64,000 nucleotides of DNA from JAUMXJ01 sp041781135 (GTDB lineage: Bacteria; Bacillota; Clostridia; Peptostreptococcales; Acidaminobacteraceae), in the NCBI GenBank assembly GCA_041781135.1, contig JBHAZV010000020.1:62001-126000 (forward strand), given 5' to 3'. Below are positions 43,083-51,946 of this stretch, piece after piece. Positions within the stretch are counted from its first letter, which is position 1. Every line of letters begins with the position of its first letter. The notes under the pieces were generated by a model. The model was not told where the DNA came from. It ran no database searches and saw only the letters and a program-made list of their open reading frames with translations. Position numbers and translations under genes: made by a program.

Positions 43083-44666
43083 ATGAGAATTAACAACAAC
43101 TTAATGGCGATGAATACCCACAGAATGCTGGGCATCAACACAACTGCAGGCGCTGCTTCGGTAGAGAAGCTTTCTTCCGGTTACAGAATCAACAGAGCCG
43201 GTGATGACGCTGCAGGTCTTGCTATCTCTGAAAAAATGAGAAGCCAGATCAGAGGTCTTTCACAGGCTTCAAGAAACGCTCTCGATGACATCTCGCTCAT
43301 CCAGACAGCAGAAGGCGCACTCAACGAAACTCACGCTATCATCCACAGAATGAGAGAAATGGCTGTTCAGTCATCAAACGACAGTAACACAGACCCTGAC
43401 CGTGAGGCGATTCAGAATGAAATGGATCAGCTCGCAGCAGAAATCACTCGTATAGCGAATGATACTGAATTTAACACAAGAAAACTCCTCAACGGTAACC
43501 TCGATTCGAGTGTTCAGAATGCCACAGGGAATCTTACATTCCACATTGGTGCAAATACGAATCAGAATATGAAGTTTGCAGTTAAGGCAATGGACGCTTT
43601 CACGCTTGGTCTTGCAAGAAGCGGAGCAAAAATTGAAAGTGGTCGACCTGATATTGCGAAAGTTAGTGTTGAAGGTCTTGCGACTGAATGGGGGAACGGA
43701 CTTAAAGCTACAACAGTTAAGGTAACTTCTTCTCAAACACAAGCTCCAGTTCCTGCTAAAGCTTGGCAGGTTAAGCTCAATGGGGCGGTTGATACTACAA
43801 CAAATGCAACTTCTGGTATAAACGCAACTTTGAATGTCGTGGTTGATGGAAAATCATACAACATAGATTTTAATGATTTCAAGTATGGTGCTGGTGCGTA
43901 TACTGCAAATGATGTCAAGAATTACATTAATGACAAGGCAGGATTGGAAATTGCTTCAGTAGACGGTACTAATACAATTAATTTCAAAAATGCGCAGGTA
44001 GGACAAGCTAATGAGATAGTTGCTCCAACTATTTCTGGTGCCGCTGGTAATGATTTGGCAAAGATACTTGCGAATCAGGCGACAGCCGGTGCAATTGGAA
44101 AAGTGGATGTCCAAACTGGTGCAAACTATGTTCCTGGTAAATATGATGTTACGGTAACTGGTTCAGTCAATGGTGTAGATGTTAATGAGACTGTGAATGT
44201 AGATGGTAACGCGGGTGCTATTGTTTTTACAGCTGATTTTAAAGGTCTTATAATAGAAACAGATGGACTTTTTGAAGGAATAAGCGGCGAATTGTCAATG
44301 AGACTTTCGAATGCTGCTACTTTTACTGGTGCTGGCGCAACAATAGCTGCAAGAGCAGAACTCGGTATTGATGTTACCACTCAGCAGGCGGCGAATACTG
44401 CGATTGACAGAATTGATAAGGCACTCAAGAGAGTTTCTGACCAGAGAGCAGAACTCGGTGCTGTACAGAACAGGCTTGGTCACACAATCAAGAATGTCGA
44501 CACAGCAGCTGAAAACCTTCAGGCATCTGAAAGCCGCATAAGAGACGTCGATATGGCTAAGGAAATGATGAACTACACAAAGAACAACATTCTCCAGCAG
44601 GCTGCTCAGGCAATGCTCGCACAGGCTAATCAGGCTCCACAGGGTGTTCTCCAGCTTCTCAGATAG
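43083..44666 (+). CDS. Flagellin
   Basis: The filament protein, 527 residues, secreted by the flagellar type III apparatus and so without a signal peptide. The conserved N-terminal D0/D1 domain (MRINNNLMAMNTHRM through about residue 170, with KLSSGYRINRAGDDAAGLA) and C-terminal D1/D0 domain (from about residue 440, ending AQANQAPQGVLQLLR) flank a variable central region of some 270 residues likely exposed on the filament. The ends use highly biased codons (CTC, ATC, AGA) as expected for an abundant protein, whereas the centre uses more A/T-ending codons. No other flagellar gene lies in the window. The sigma-28 promoter and terminator show a single-gene transcript. Confidence 0.96.
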   Translation: MRINNNLMAMNTHRMLGINTTAGAASVEKLSSGYRINRAGDDAAGLAISEKMRSQIRGLSQASRNALDDISLIQTAEGALNETHAIIHRMREMAVQSSNDSNTDPDREAIQNEMDQLAAEITRIANDTEFNTRKLLNGNLDSSVQNATGNLTFHIGANTNQNMKFAVKAMDAFTLGLARSGAKIESGRPDIAKVSVEGLATEWGNGLKATTVKVTSSQTQAPVPAKAWQVKLNGAVDTTTNATSGINATLNVVVDGKSYNIDFNDFKYGAGAYTANDVKNYINDKAGLEIASVDGTNTINFKNAQVGQANEIVAPTISGAAGNDLAKILANQATAGAIGKVDVQTGANYVPGKYDVTVTGSVNGVDVNETVNVDGNAGAIVFTADFKGLIIETDGLFEGISGELSMRLSNAATFTGAGATIAARAELGIDVTTQQAANTAIDRIDKALKRVSDQRAELGAVQNRLGHTIKNVDTAAENLQASESRIRDVDMAKEMMNYTKNNILQQAAQAMLAQANQAPQGVLQLLR

Positions 44667-44697
44667 TTGGTTTCACGTTATTAAAACAAAAATTCTC

Positions 44698-44724
44698 AAA
44701 TCCCGCTTCGGCGGGATTTTTTGT
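44698..44724 (+). terminator. Rho-independent terminator of flagellin
   Basis: A nine-bp perfect stem (AAATCCCGC / GCGGGATTT) capped by the very stable TTCG tetraloop is followed by a T run. Confidence 0.92.
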
Positions 44725-44890
44725 TTAGCTAACTTTTTTGAAAATCACAGATCTTTACATATTAACTCTTGAAAAGTGTATTTATTAAAATATAGCAATA
44801 AAATCGAAAGACAGTATTTGCTTGTGCATTTGTCTATTTGCTGATAAAATCTGGATTGTGGCAGGAAGACTGCACGTTGTTGAGGTGATT

Positions 44891-45217
44891 ATGCATTATA
44901 AAGTGTTGTTTAGGATTGAAAAAATTGAACTTGTAGAAAAGCTGAAACACAAACTGCGAAATTATCGCAGGTACTTGCAGGAAACGGGCGATACGGCTGA
45001 AATTGAGATCGTATTCGCTGGTAATGTAGTTCAGATATTCAGCGATTTGAACAACGATTTTGTAGGGGACGATGTGGATATCGCTCTTTGCCATAATGCA
45101 CTTTCCGGTTCAGGGATGCCCGATGTATTCCATAGAAATGTCCGTACTGTCCGCGCGGGAATCGGAGAGATAATAACCCGAAAATCACAAGGCTTTATTG
45201 AGTATACTATTGAGTGA
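44891..45217 (+). CDS. DsrE-like protein
   Basis: A 108-residue cytoplasmic protein whose core resembles the DsrE/DsrF fold: IEIVFAGNVVQIF, then DIALCHNALSGSGMP, then VRTVRAGIGEIITRKSQGFIEYTI. The last pattern (TV.AGIGEI..RQ..G) is typical of the small DsrE-like proteins of Clostridia. The Cys in ALCHNAL is at the position expected for sulfur relay in some members, so a role in sulfur transfer is possible but unproven. I chose ATG at 44891 behind GAGGTG; an ATG at 44822 is in frame but has no ribosome site. It stands alone. Confidence 0.65.
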   Translation: MHYKVLFRIEKIELVEKLKHKLRNYRRYLQETGDTAEIEIVFAGNVVQIFSDLNNDFVGDDVDIALCHNALSGSGMPDVFHRNVRTVRAGIGEIITRKSQGFIEYTIE

Positions 45218-45379
45218 TATTGTTTAATTTTACTTAATTTGCGCGGCTGTTTCACAGTGAATTGTAATTTGCAAGTATTCGCTCTGAAAAATATAAATTC
45301 AATGAACATTTGAAATAATATGGCAAACTCGCGCCGGAACATAAAATTATAAGTTGCAGTCTACTTGCTGCGCATTATT

Positions 45380-45410
45380 CGGCTTCTTGCAAAAAGCCGT
45401 TACTTTTTTC
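45380..45410 (+). terminator. Possible terminator after the DsrE-like gene
   Basis: CGGCTT (45380-45385) pairs with AAGCCG (45394-45399), followed by TTACTTTTTT. The rest of the 305-base gap (45218-45522) is AT-rich. A TATAAA at 45412 with a distant TTGCAA is a weak promoter candidate for the polyphosphate genes; nothing else is recognised. Confidence 0.45.
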
Positions 45411-45522
45411 GTATAAAATTCGTAAATATTGCTTCTTGTTTTCGGGGAACATTGGAAACCCGGCTGTTAAGATATAACCACAAAGCACCGGGCAAGGCGC
45501 AAAAATAAAAATGGAGGGAATT

Positions 45523-46317
45523 ATGGCGATAGAAGTTTTCAACAGATACGAAAAAAAGTACAGGCTTACAAGTGAGCAGGCAGAGCTTATGCAGAGAATA
45601 CTCGACGACAGGATGTCGCTGGATTCTTACAACAAGAGAGATTACACATACAGGATAAAAAATATTTATTACGACACAGAGTCGGACGAACTGATAAGAC
45701 ATTCGCTGAGCAAGCCAAAATTTAAGGAAAAACTCCGGCTGCGGGCATACGGAGATGCTGATGAAAACTGCCCGGTGTACATTGAAATCAAGAAAAAAGT
45801 GAATAAACTCGTCAATAAGCGCAGAAGTGCGATGTATATCGATGAAGCGCTCGAATTTCTCAAAAGCGGCGTCCTTCCGGAAAGCAGAGCGCACCACAAC
45901 AGACAGGTGTTGAATGAAGTAGCATACATGCTTGGCAGGTACGAGCTGCACCCTGCAGTATATATTGCATACGACAGACGCGCATATTTTTCGAAGGATG
46001 AAAGCGACCTCAGGGTATCGTTTGACAGAAGCATTACAACAAGAAGAACAGCGCTCGATTTCGGCTCGGGCGACGGAGGTGATCAGCTGCTTGAATCAGG
46101 CGAGTGGATAATGGAGGTAAAGACGGCTTATAGTATGCCGATGTGGCTAACAAGGCTGCTTGCAGAGTATGAGGCGTATCCGTCCGGCTTTTCAAAGTAT
46201 GGAGCAGAGTTCAAAATCGCACAAAAAGCAAGAGTCGGCAATTTTTCGCAGGAGTTTGCGGCAAGATTCGCATCGGTAGCAGCAGTACGCGGAATCAACC
46301 CCGTACACGCGTTGTAA
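45523..46317 (+). CDS. VTC-domain polyphosphate polymerase
   Basis: A 264-residue protein with the VTC/CYTH-like tunnel fold of the yeast polyphosphate polymerase Vtc4. The basic and acidic residues that line such tunnels are present in order: FNRYEKKYRL, YRIKNIYYDT, KEKLRLRAYG, VYIEIKKKV, NKRRSAMY and WIMEVKTAYSMP. It is predicted to make polyphosphate from nucleoside triphosphate at the inner membrane face. I chose ATG at 45523, six bases after GGAGGG; the ATG at 45511 overlaps that site. It leads a three-gene run with a DUF4956 membrane protein and a beta-helix lipoprotein. Direct activity of the bacterial family is less well documented than for yeast. Confidence 0.85.
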   Translation: MAIEVFNRYEKKYRLTSEQAELMQRILDDRMSLDSYNKRDYTYRIKNIYYDTESDELIRHSLSKPKFKEKLRLRAYGDADENCPVYIEIKKKVNKLVNKRRSAMYIDEALEFLKSGVLPESRAHHNRQVLNEVAYMLGRYELHPAVYIAYDRRAYFSKDESDLRVSFDRSITTRRTALDFGSGDGGDQLLESGEWIMEVKTAYSMPMWLTRLLAEYEAYPSGFSKYGAEFKIAQKARVGNFSQEFAARFASVAAVRGINPVHAL

Positions 46318-46344
46318 AAGCAGCAGAGATTAAAGGAGGTTAAA

Positions 46345-47028
46345 ATGTTAAATTCAATTTTTGGAACAACAACTACAGAAATCACAATCAGCATTACAAA
46401 TCTTATATATGTACTTGCTGCAGCATTTGCATTCGGAATAGCTATCAGCCTTGTACATAGGAAAACACAAAAAAATGGCGCATCGCAGAGCTTCTCGCTG
46501 ACATTGGCGGTACTGCCGGCGGTGGTGGCGGTGATTATACTCTTGGTGGGAAGTAATATAGCAAGAGCATTCTCGCTTGCGGGTGCGTTCTCGATTATAA
46601 GGTTCAGAAGCGCTCCGGGAGATTCGAAGGACATAACATATGTGCTGTTCTCAATGGCGGTGGGACTTGCAACAGGCATGGGCTTTCTGGCATACGCGGC
46701 GGCGATAACAGCGGCATTTGGCGGTGTGATGCTGGCGCTCGAACTGATTAACTTTGGCGGCTCAAAAGGAAGTGTTCGAACTCTTAAGATCAGTGTTCCC
46801 GAAAATCTCAATTATGAAACCGAATTTACAGGTGTGTTTGGAGAGTTTTTATCAAGCAGTAAATTGCATAGAGTCAGAACGACAGATCTCGGCAGCCTTT
46901 ATGAAGCGATGTATGTAGTAGAGCTCAAACCAACTGTCAGCGAAAAGGAATTTATTGACAAATTAAGATGTATTAACGGCAATTTACCTATAAGTTTAAT
47001 AAGCAAAACGCCTACAGGCGAATTTTAA
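46345..47028 (+). CDS. DUF4956 membrane protein
   Basis: A 227-residue protein with about four membrane helices (ITNLIYVLAAAFAFGIAISL, LTLAVLPAVVAVIILLVG, GLATGMGFLAYAAAITAAFGG and part of the next) and a cytoplasmic C-terminal domain of about 75 residues. The highly conserved loop AFSLAGAFSIIRFRSAPGDSKD marks DUF4956. The family regularly accompanies VTC polymerases in Firmicutes and is presumed to help synthesise or transport the polymer. The start is ATG at 46345 after AAAGGAGG, 27 bases after the VTC gene. Confidence 0.87.
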   Translation: MLNSIFGTTTTEITISITNLIYVLAAAFAFGIAISLVHRKTQKNGASQSFSLTLAVLPAVVAVIILLVGSNIARAFSLAGAFSIIRFRSAPGDSKDITYVLFSMAVGLATGMGFLAYAAAITAAFGGVMLALELINFGGSKGSVRTLKISVPENLNYETEFTGVFGEFLSSSKLHRVRTTDLGSLYEAMYVVELKPTVSEKEFIDKLRCINGNLPISLISKTPTGEF

Positions 47029-47041
47029 GGAGGATTAAATT

Positions 47042-48439
47042 ATGAAAAAAGTTATTTTAGCTATGGTTTTAGCAGCGGCAATGATTTTGAATATGGTGGC
47101 TTGTTCGCCGCAGCAGAGCCTGAGCACGGCTCCGGCAACCAACGAGGTAAGTCAGGGAGGCGCAACATCCGGCACAACGGTTAATGCAAATTCTGACGGT
47201 ACAATCATCAGTTTAGAAAGCGGCGGCGCCACAGTCAGCGGCACTGGGGCAGCAGTGAGCGGAAATGTTGTCACTATCACAGCGGCAGGTAAGTACTATG
47301 TAAGCGGCACACTCGATGACGGCGCGATAAAGATTGATGCTTCAAGCGCGGACGAAGTTGAAATCGTACTTAATGGAGCAAGCATTACAAATAAGACGGG
47401 CGCGCCGATTTATGCAATGCAGAGCGCTTTGCTCACAGTAACTCTTGCCGACGGCAGCACAAATTACCTTAAGGATGGAGGCAGCTCGTTCGTATACGTG
47501 GATTCGGTTGAAGAAGAACCAAATGCGGCGCTGTTCAGCAAGGACGATATTGTGATTAGAGGAAATGGCGAACTCATAATCGAAGGAGGTTTTAATAATG
47601 GAATCACAGGTAAGGACAATCTCAGCATAACAGGCGGCAGTATTTCGATCACCGCTGCAAATCATGGAATCCGCGGCAACGATACATTGAGCATCAGCGG
47701 CGGCAGCATCGTGATAGATGCCGGAGACGACGGTATAAATTCAAAGGGCATCATTGAAGTGTCGGGAGGGACTATAAGCATCTCGTGTGCGGATGACGGA
47801 GTTAAATCCGACGGCGACATTACAGTGAGCGGCGGCGTAATCAATGTTCAAAAGTCGTACGAAGGTATCGAAGCGGCTCATATATACCAGACAGGGGGCG
47901 TAATAAATATCGCAGCTTCCGATGACGCGCTCAATGCTTCTGAAAGCGGAACCGCCACTGTCAGCATACCCGGTGTGGCGAGCGATGTATCAATTGCAAT
48001 AACAGGCGGTGAACTCAGTTTTGTATCAGGAGGTGATGGAATCGATTCAAATGGCAGTATCAGCGTGTCGGGCGGATATGTTCGGGCATTTATCAGTTCG
48101 AGCCCTGACAATGGAGCGATAGATGCGGATGGCAGCATTTCGATGACAGGCGGTACAGTGGTTTACGGGGGTTCCGGAACGGGTTATACAGCTTCGAGCG
48201 GGCAGTATGTGTATATTTCCCAAGCTCTGGCGGCAGGCTCGGAAATAATTGTAAAGAAAGGAGGAAGTGAAGTAATATCGTTTAAGGTGCCAGTAAATGT
48301 GAGCACTCTGGCAGTATATTCGCCTGATATAGTCAGCGGCGAACAGTACGACGTTTACAGTGGAGGACAGTTGGTGCAGACTGTCACAGCTGGACAGGGC
48401 GGAGGGACGATGAGTCCCGGCGGACACAGGGGGAGGTGA
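47042..48439 (+). CDS. Carbohydrate-binding (Cthe_2159-type) beta-helix lipoprotein
   Basis: A 465-residue surface lipoprotein. The signal ends in the lipobox MVAC (Cys21). The mature part is a repeat-rich right-handed beta-helix with rungs such as LSITGGSISIT, LSISGGSIVID and ITVSGGVINVQ, the pattern of the Cthe_2159 pectin-binding family (carbohydrate-binding domain proteins). The C-terminus is Gly-rich (GGGTMSPGGHRGR). It follows DUF4956 by 13 bases with AAGGAGGAT before ATG at 47042. In this locus it may bind a cell-wall or exported polymer; the ligand is not known. Confidence 0.87.
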   Translation: MKKVILAMVLAAAMILNMVACSPQQSLSTAPATNEVSQGGATSGTTVNANSDGTIISLESGGATVSGTGAAVSGNVVTITAAGKYYVSGTLDDGAIKIDASSADEVEIVLNGASITNKTGAPIYAMQSALLTVTLADGSTNYLKDGGSSFVYVDSVEEEPNAALFSKDDIVIRGNGELIIEGGFNNGITGKDNLSITGGSISITAANHGIRGNDTLSISGGSIVIDAGDDGINSKGIIEVSGGTISISCADDGVKSDGDITVSGGVINVQKSYEGIEAAHIYQTGGVINIAASDDALNASESGTATVSIPGVASDVSIAITGGELSFVSGGDGIDSNGSISVSGGYVRAFISSSPDNGAIDADGSISMTGGTVVYGGSGTGYTASSGQYVYISQALAAGSEIIVKKGGSEVISFKVPVNVSTLAVYSPDIVSGEQYDVYSGGQLVQTVTAGQGGGTMSPGGHRGR

Positions 48440-48515
48440 AAGAGAGAATAAATTTAAATTTGTTAATAATTAAAAACTTATACATCAACAAAAACAGAAT
48501 TCATACACAAACATA

Positions 48516-48524
48516 TGCTATAAT
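48516..48524 (+). promoter_or_regulatory. Extended -10 promoter of the DHH gene
   Basis: TGCTATAAT (48516-48524) is a consensus extended -10 element about 30 bases before the DHH gene, in AT-rich sequence. Confidence 0.5.
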
Positions 48525-48555
48525 TACAATATTAACAAAGTTATAAGGAGTTAGT

Positions 48556-49473
48556 ATGAAAAGGTTGATAACAAGAAGCGATTTTGACGGTCTGGTCTGC
48601 GCGATGATACTTAAGGAGTTGAAATTGATAGACGATATTAAGTTCGTTCATCCAAAGGATATGCAGGACGGGCTTGTCGAAGTGAGTCAAGAAGATATTT
48701 CCACCAATTTGCCGTATGTGGAGGGAATAGGACTTGCGTTTGATCACCATTTGAGCGAGACGGAGAGGGTTGCTTCGTCTAAACAGAATCATATTATAGA
48801 CCCGAATGCGCCTTCCGCGGCGAGAGTAGTTTATGAATATTATAAAAAACTTGGATATGATCTCGGCAGGATTTCGGATGAGATAATGGTGGCTGTCGAC
48901 AAGGCTGATTCTGCAAATTACACCCTTGACGAAGTGCTTAATCCGAGTGGCTGGACGCTGATGAACTACATTATGGACGCGCGCACCGGACTTGGAAGAT
49001 TTAGGGATTTTACAGTTTCAAATTATCAGCTTATGATGAAGCTTATTGATTTCTGCCTTGACCACACTGTGGAGGAAGTTTTAATGCTTCCGGATGTCAA
49101 GGAGCGAGTGGATTTTTATTTTGAACAGCAGGAGCTTTTCAAGAAGCAACTGGAAAGGGTTCATCAGATGCACGGGAGCGTGGTCGTGCTGCCGCTAAAA
49201 GATGAAGAAGTGATACATGCTGGCAATCGATTTATGGTTTATGCGATGTTCCCTCAGGCGGAAGTCTCGATTCATGTTATGTGGGGGCTCAAAAAACAGA
49301 ATACTGTCTTAACCATCGGAAAATCGATTATAAACAGGAGTTCAAATGCAAATATCGGCGAAATATGTCTAAAGTACGGCGGCGGCGGACATATGAACGC
49401 AGGTACATGCCAGGTCTCTCATGAAAAAGCTGACGAGGTGCTGGCGGAGATTATAGAACTTTTAAATAAATAG
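48556..49473 (+). CDS. DHH-family phosphoesterase (exopolyphosphatase-like)
   Basis: A 305-residue protein with DHH motif I in LITRSDFDGLVCAMILKELK, motif III in LAFDHHLSE, and the DHHA1 GGGGHMNAGTC near the C-terminus. It belongs to a group often annotated as exopolyphosphatase. The metal site is intact, so it should hydrolyse a phosphodiester, pyrophosphate or polyphosphate. Its location directly after the VTC-DUF4956-lipoprotein run suggests it could degrade the polymer the others make; this is inference from proximity, since it has its own promoter. The start is ATG at 48556 after AAGGAG. Confidence 0.85.
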   Translation: MKRLITRSDFDGLVCAMILKELKLIDDIKFVHPKDMQDGLVEVSQEDISTNLPYVEGIGLAFDHHLSETERVASSKQNHIIDPNAPSAARVVYEYYKKLGYDLGRISDEIMVAVDKADSANYTLDEVLNPSGWTLMNYIMDARTGLGRFRDFTVSNYQLMMKLIDFCLDHTVEEVLMLPDVKERVDFYFEQQELFKKQLERVHQMHGSVVVLPLKDEEVIHAGNRFMVYAMFPQAEVSIHVMWGLKKQNTVLTIGKSIINRSSNANIGEICLKYGGGGHMNAGTCQVSHEKADEVLAEIIELLNK

Positions 49474-49518
49474 ACCGATAATAAATAGACCGTCAGCATC
49501 ATAACAGCGCTGGCTTTG

Positions 49519-49561
49519 TAAGCGAAATCCTCGGCTTAGTATGGATTTCGCTTAATTTTTG
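49519..49561 (+). terminator. Rho-independent terminator after the DHH gene
   Basis: A perfect 12-bp stem (TAAGCGAAATCC at 49519-49530 with GGATTTCGCTTA at 49543-49554) is followed by ATTTTTG. Confidence 0.85.
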
Positions 49562-49662
49562 CGCTTGTTTTTATATTTGAATAAATTTGCTATGGGTCTT
49601 CATACGAAATTCATATCGGCGGTGTAGAATACAGGACGAAAACAAAATATGCAGGAGGAACT

Positions 49663-50340
49663 ATGGCAAGAGTGCTTTTGCTCGAAGATGAAAAGGTCAT
49701 ACGGGAGGTGCTTGCAGAGTACATAAAAATGGCCGGCTACGAGGTAGACGAGGCGGACAATGGGAATGCTGCGCTAAATTTGCTCGCTGCCAAGGAATAC
49801 GACATAGCCGTTCTGGATATTATGGTTCCTGGTGTAAACGGCATCGAAGTGCTTAGAAGGATTAGAGCCGGAGGTTTCAATCCTGGAATGGGCGTGCTGA
49901 TGCTGACGGCGATAGACGATATACCTTCGCAGGTCGAGGCTTTTAATGCGTATGCTGATGACTATATCATAAAGCCTGTTTCCCCGATTATATTGCTGAA
50001 GCGCATCGAAACAGTTCTCAGGCGTACGGCTTCCGAGCAGGCAAGCGTGCTTGAAAGGCGTGGGCTCAGGCTCGATAAAACAGGATTTCGGCTGAGCTTC
50101 CGCGGCGAAAATATTCCATTTACGCTCAGCGAATTTCTGATACTTCAGCAGCTTATGGAGAATGAGGGCCGCGTACTTTCAAGGGAACAGCTGATTATGG
50201 GAGCGTTTAATGAGGATTACATGGGCGGCGACAGAATAATAGACGCACATATAAAAAACATCAGAAAAAAATTACCGATGAATTGTATAAAAACCATCAT
50301 CGGCATTGGTTATAGTTTTTCGGTGGAGGCAGGGGAATGA
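49663..50340 (+). CDS. OmpR-family response regulator of the transporter operon
   Basis: A 225-residue regulator with acidic pocket LLEDEKVIREV, phospho-acceptor Asp52 in IAVLDIMVPGVNG, KPVSP, and a winged-helix C-terminus (FTLSEFLILQQLMENEGRVLS, RIIDAHIKNIRKKL). It starts the operon regulator-kinase-ABC ATPase-ABC permease. The start is ATG at 49663 after GCAGGAGGAAC. Such operons usually respond to cell-wall-active peptides and control their own transporter, which is likely here. Confidence 0.93.
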   Translation: MARVLLLEDEKVIREVLAEYIKMAGYEVDEADNGNAALNLLAAKEYDIAVLDIMVPGVNGIEVLRRIRAGGFNPGMGVLMLTAIDDIPSQVEAFNAYADDYIIKPVSPIILLKRIETVLRRTASEQASVLERRGLRLDKTGFRLSFRGENIPFTLSEFLILQQLMENEGRVLSREQLIMGAFNEDYMGGDRIIDAHIKNIRKKLPMNCIKTIIGIGYSFSVEAGE

Positions 50341-51944
50341 AGCTCAGAAACAGGACGCTGATTTATGGGATTTTTCTTGGGTTAAGCGTTATAACGCTTT
50401 TGATGTCGTACATGTTCTTTCTTTTGCCGCCGCTTTATGTGGCGGAGAAAGAGGAACAAAATCGAACCGCTGCAATAGAATTTCACAGAAATGTGCTTAG
50501 TACCGAGGGCGATTCTGCAAGCTCTAATCCCGGAGTCGGAGCAATCGGGCAGGCGTTCTGGCTTGTTACGGATAAAGATTCAGATATGATCAGGGTTGGA
50601 ACAATGTTCGGCAATGGGCAGATAACTATAAAAGATGAACGAGTGCTTGCGCTGTACAGGCAAATGTATGGATTGATGGATTCGATGAAGCTCAGAGATT
50701 CTTTTAGCAGTGAAGGAGAAGGCGGCAGCAGGTTTTTGGACAGTCAAAAGCTGAAAGCGGAATTTGAGGAATGTGCAGTAAATTTTGGAAAAATTATGCA
50801 GGAATACAGCAGCAGTATGGCGGAGCGCGCGCCGTTTTTAATCACATTTGAAAGCAATACAGACGGAGATTTGTTCAGCGCGTCAGAGAGCAGTTTTGAG
50901 GTTATAGGAAGGAATACGCTGTTTTTGGAGCTTAAGACTTCGGATAAGCGCACTGCGGATTACCTGGTATATGTCGCTGTCAGCAGGATTGGAGAAAGGT
51001 TTTATATAACTGTCGTCAGCGCGATAACACCTCGTGTAAATGATATACAGCCCGTTATTACAGGCAGTCTGCCGATGATACTGCTCTCTGTGCTCGCGCT
51101 TGTGCTGATAAGTTCGTTTATTTATTCGGGACTTTTAATAAGGCCTATAGAGCGGATTCACAGATTTACTTCGGACGCCAGGATGCACGGAGCGCCTGTG
51201 CCGATGAATATGCGCGGCGGCGACGAGCTTTCGCAGCTTGCAAGGGATGTTGAGTCTATGCACAAAAATCTTGTAAAGCAGTACGAGAGGCTTGAGGCGG
51301 AGTCGAGGGGGCGCGAGGTATTCCTGAGAGCGTCGTCGCATCGGCTCAAAACTCCGCTTGCAGCCGCGCTGCTGCTTGTGGATGGCATGCAGAATAATAT
51401 CGGCAAGTATGCCGACCGCGACGAATATTTGCCGGTGCTGAGGGAACAGCTGACGGATGTGCGAAGAATGATAGAAAGGATACTGTTTATAAACAGAAGA
51501 AGTTATGAGCAAAATATTGTAAAAATGCAGCTGCGCCCTGCCATAGAAAATATTCTGGAAAAGATGAAGATTCAGATTATGGATCGCGGACTCTTGTGCC
51601 GCGTCGAAGGAGACGGGGAAATAATGGCTGATGACGAGCTCATGATTCATATTTTAGACAATCTTATTCAAAATGCGCTGCAGTATACCGGCGAAGGGGG
51701 CTTAATAGCCGTAGAGATAAGAGATGGAGGTTTTTTGATGAAAAATTCGCCGGCATCCATTGAACCGACGCTGCTGGCAAGCGTCAAAGAGCCATTTGTG
51801 TCAGGAGCAGAATCGAAAGGTAGCGGTCTTGGTTTATATATTGCAGATTATTTTGCCCGGCTTATGGGGCTTACGCTTGAAATAGAGAGCAGCAATAACG
51901 AAGTTGAAATAAGTGTTAAAAAATACCAAAAATATAAGGAGTAA
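50337..51944 (+). CDS. Sensor histidine kinase of the transporter operon
   Basis: A kinase of 535 residues, with two membrane helices (GIFLGLSVITLLMSYMFFLL near residue 10; a second near 245, PMILLSVLALVLISSFIYSG), an extracytoplasmic domain of about 210 residues, a HAMP linker, and the His-box SSHRLKTPLAAA (about residue 333). Note that SHRLKTP replaces the usual SHELRTP; the phosphorylated His is kept. ATPase motifs are NLIQNALQYTGE and SGLGLYIADYFA. It overlaps the regulator by four bases (ATGA). Confidence 0.92.
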   Translation: MKLRNRTLIYGIFLGLSVITLLMSYMFFLLPPLYVAEKEEQNRTAAIEFHRNVLSTEGDSASSNPGVGAIGQAFWLVTDKDSDMIRVGTMFGNGQITIKDERVLALYRQMYGLMDSMKLRDSFSSEGEGGSRFLDSQKLKAEFEECAVNFGKIMQEYSSSMAERAPFLITFESNTDGDLFSASESSFEVIGRNTLFLELKTSDKRTADYLVYVAVSRIGERFYITVVSAITPRVNDIQPVITGSLPMILLSVLALVLISSFIYSGLLIRPIERIHRFTSDARMHGAPVPMNMRGGDELSQLARDVESMHKNLVKQYERLEAESRGREVFLRASSHRLKTPLAAALLLVDGMQNNIGKYADRDEYLPVLREQLTDVRRMIERILFINRRSYEQNIVKMQLRPAIENILEKMKIQIMDRGLLCRVEGDGEIMADDELMIHILDNLIQNALQYTGEGGLIAVEIRDGGFLMKNSPASIEPTLLASVKEPFVSGAESKGSGLGLYIADYFARLMGLTLEIESSNNEVEISVKKYQKYKE

Positions 51945-51946
51945 TA

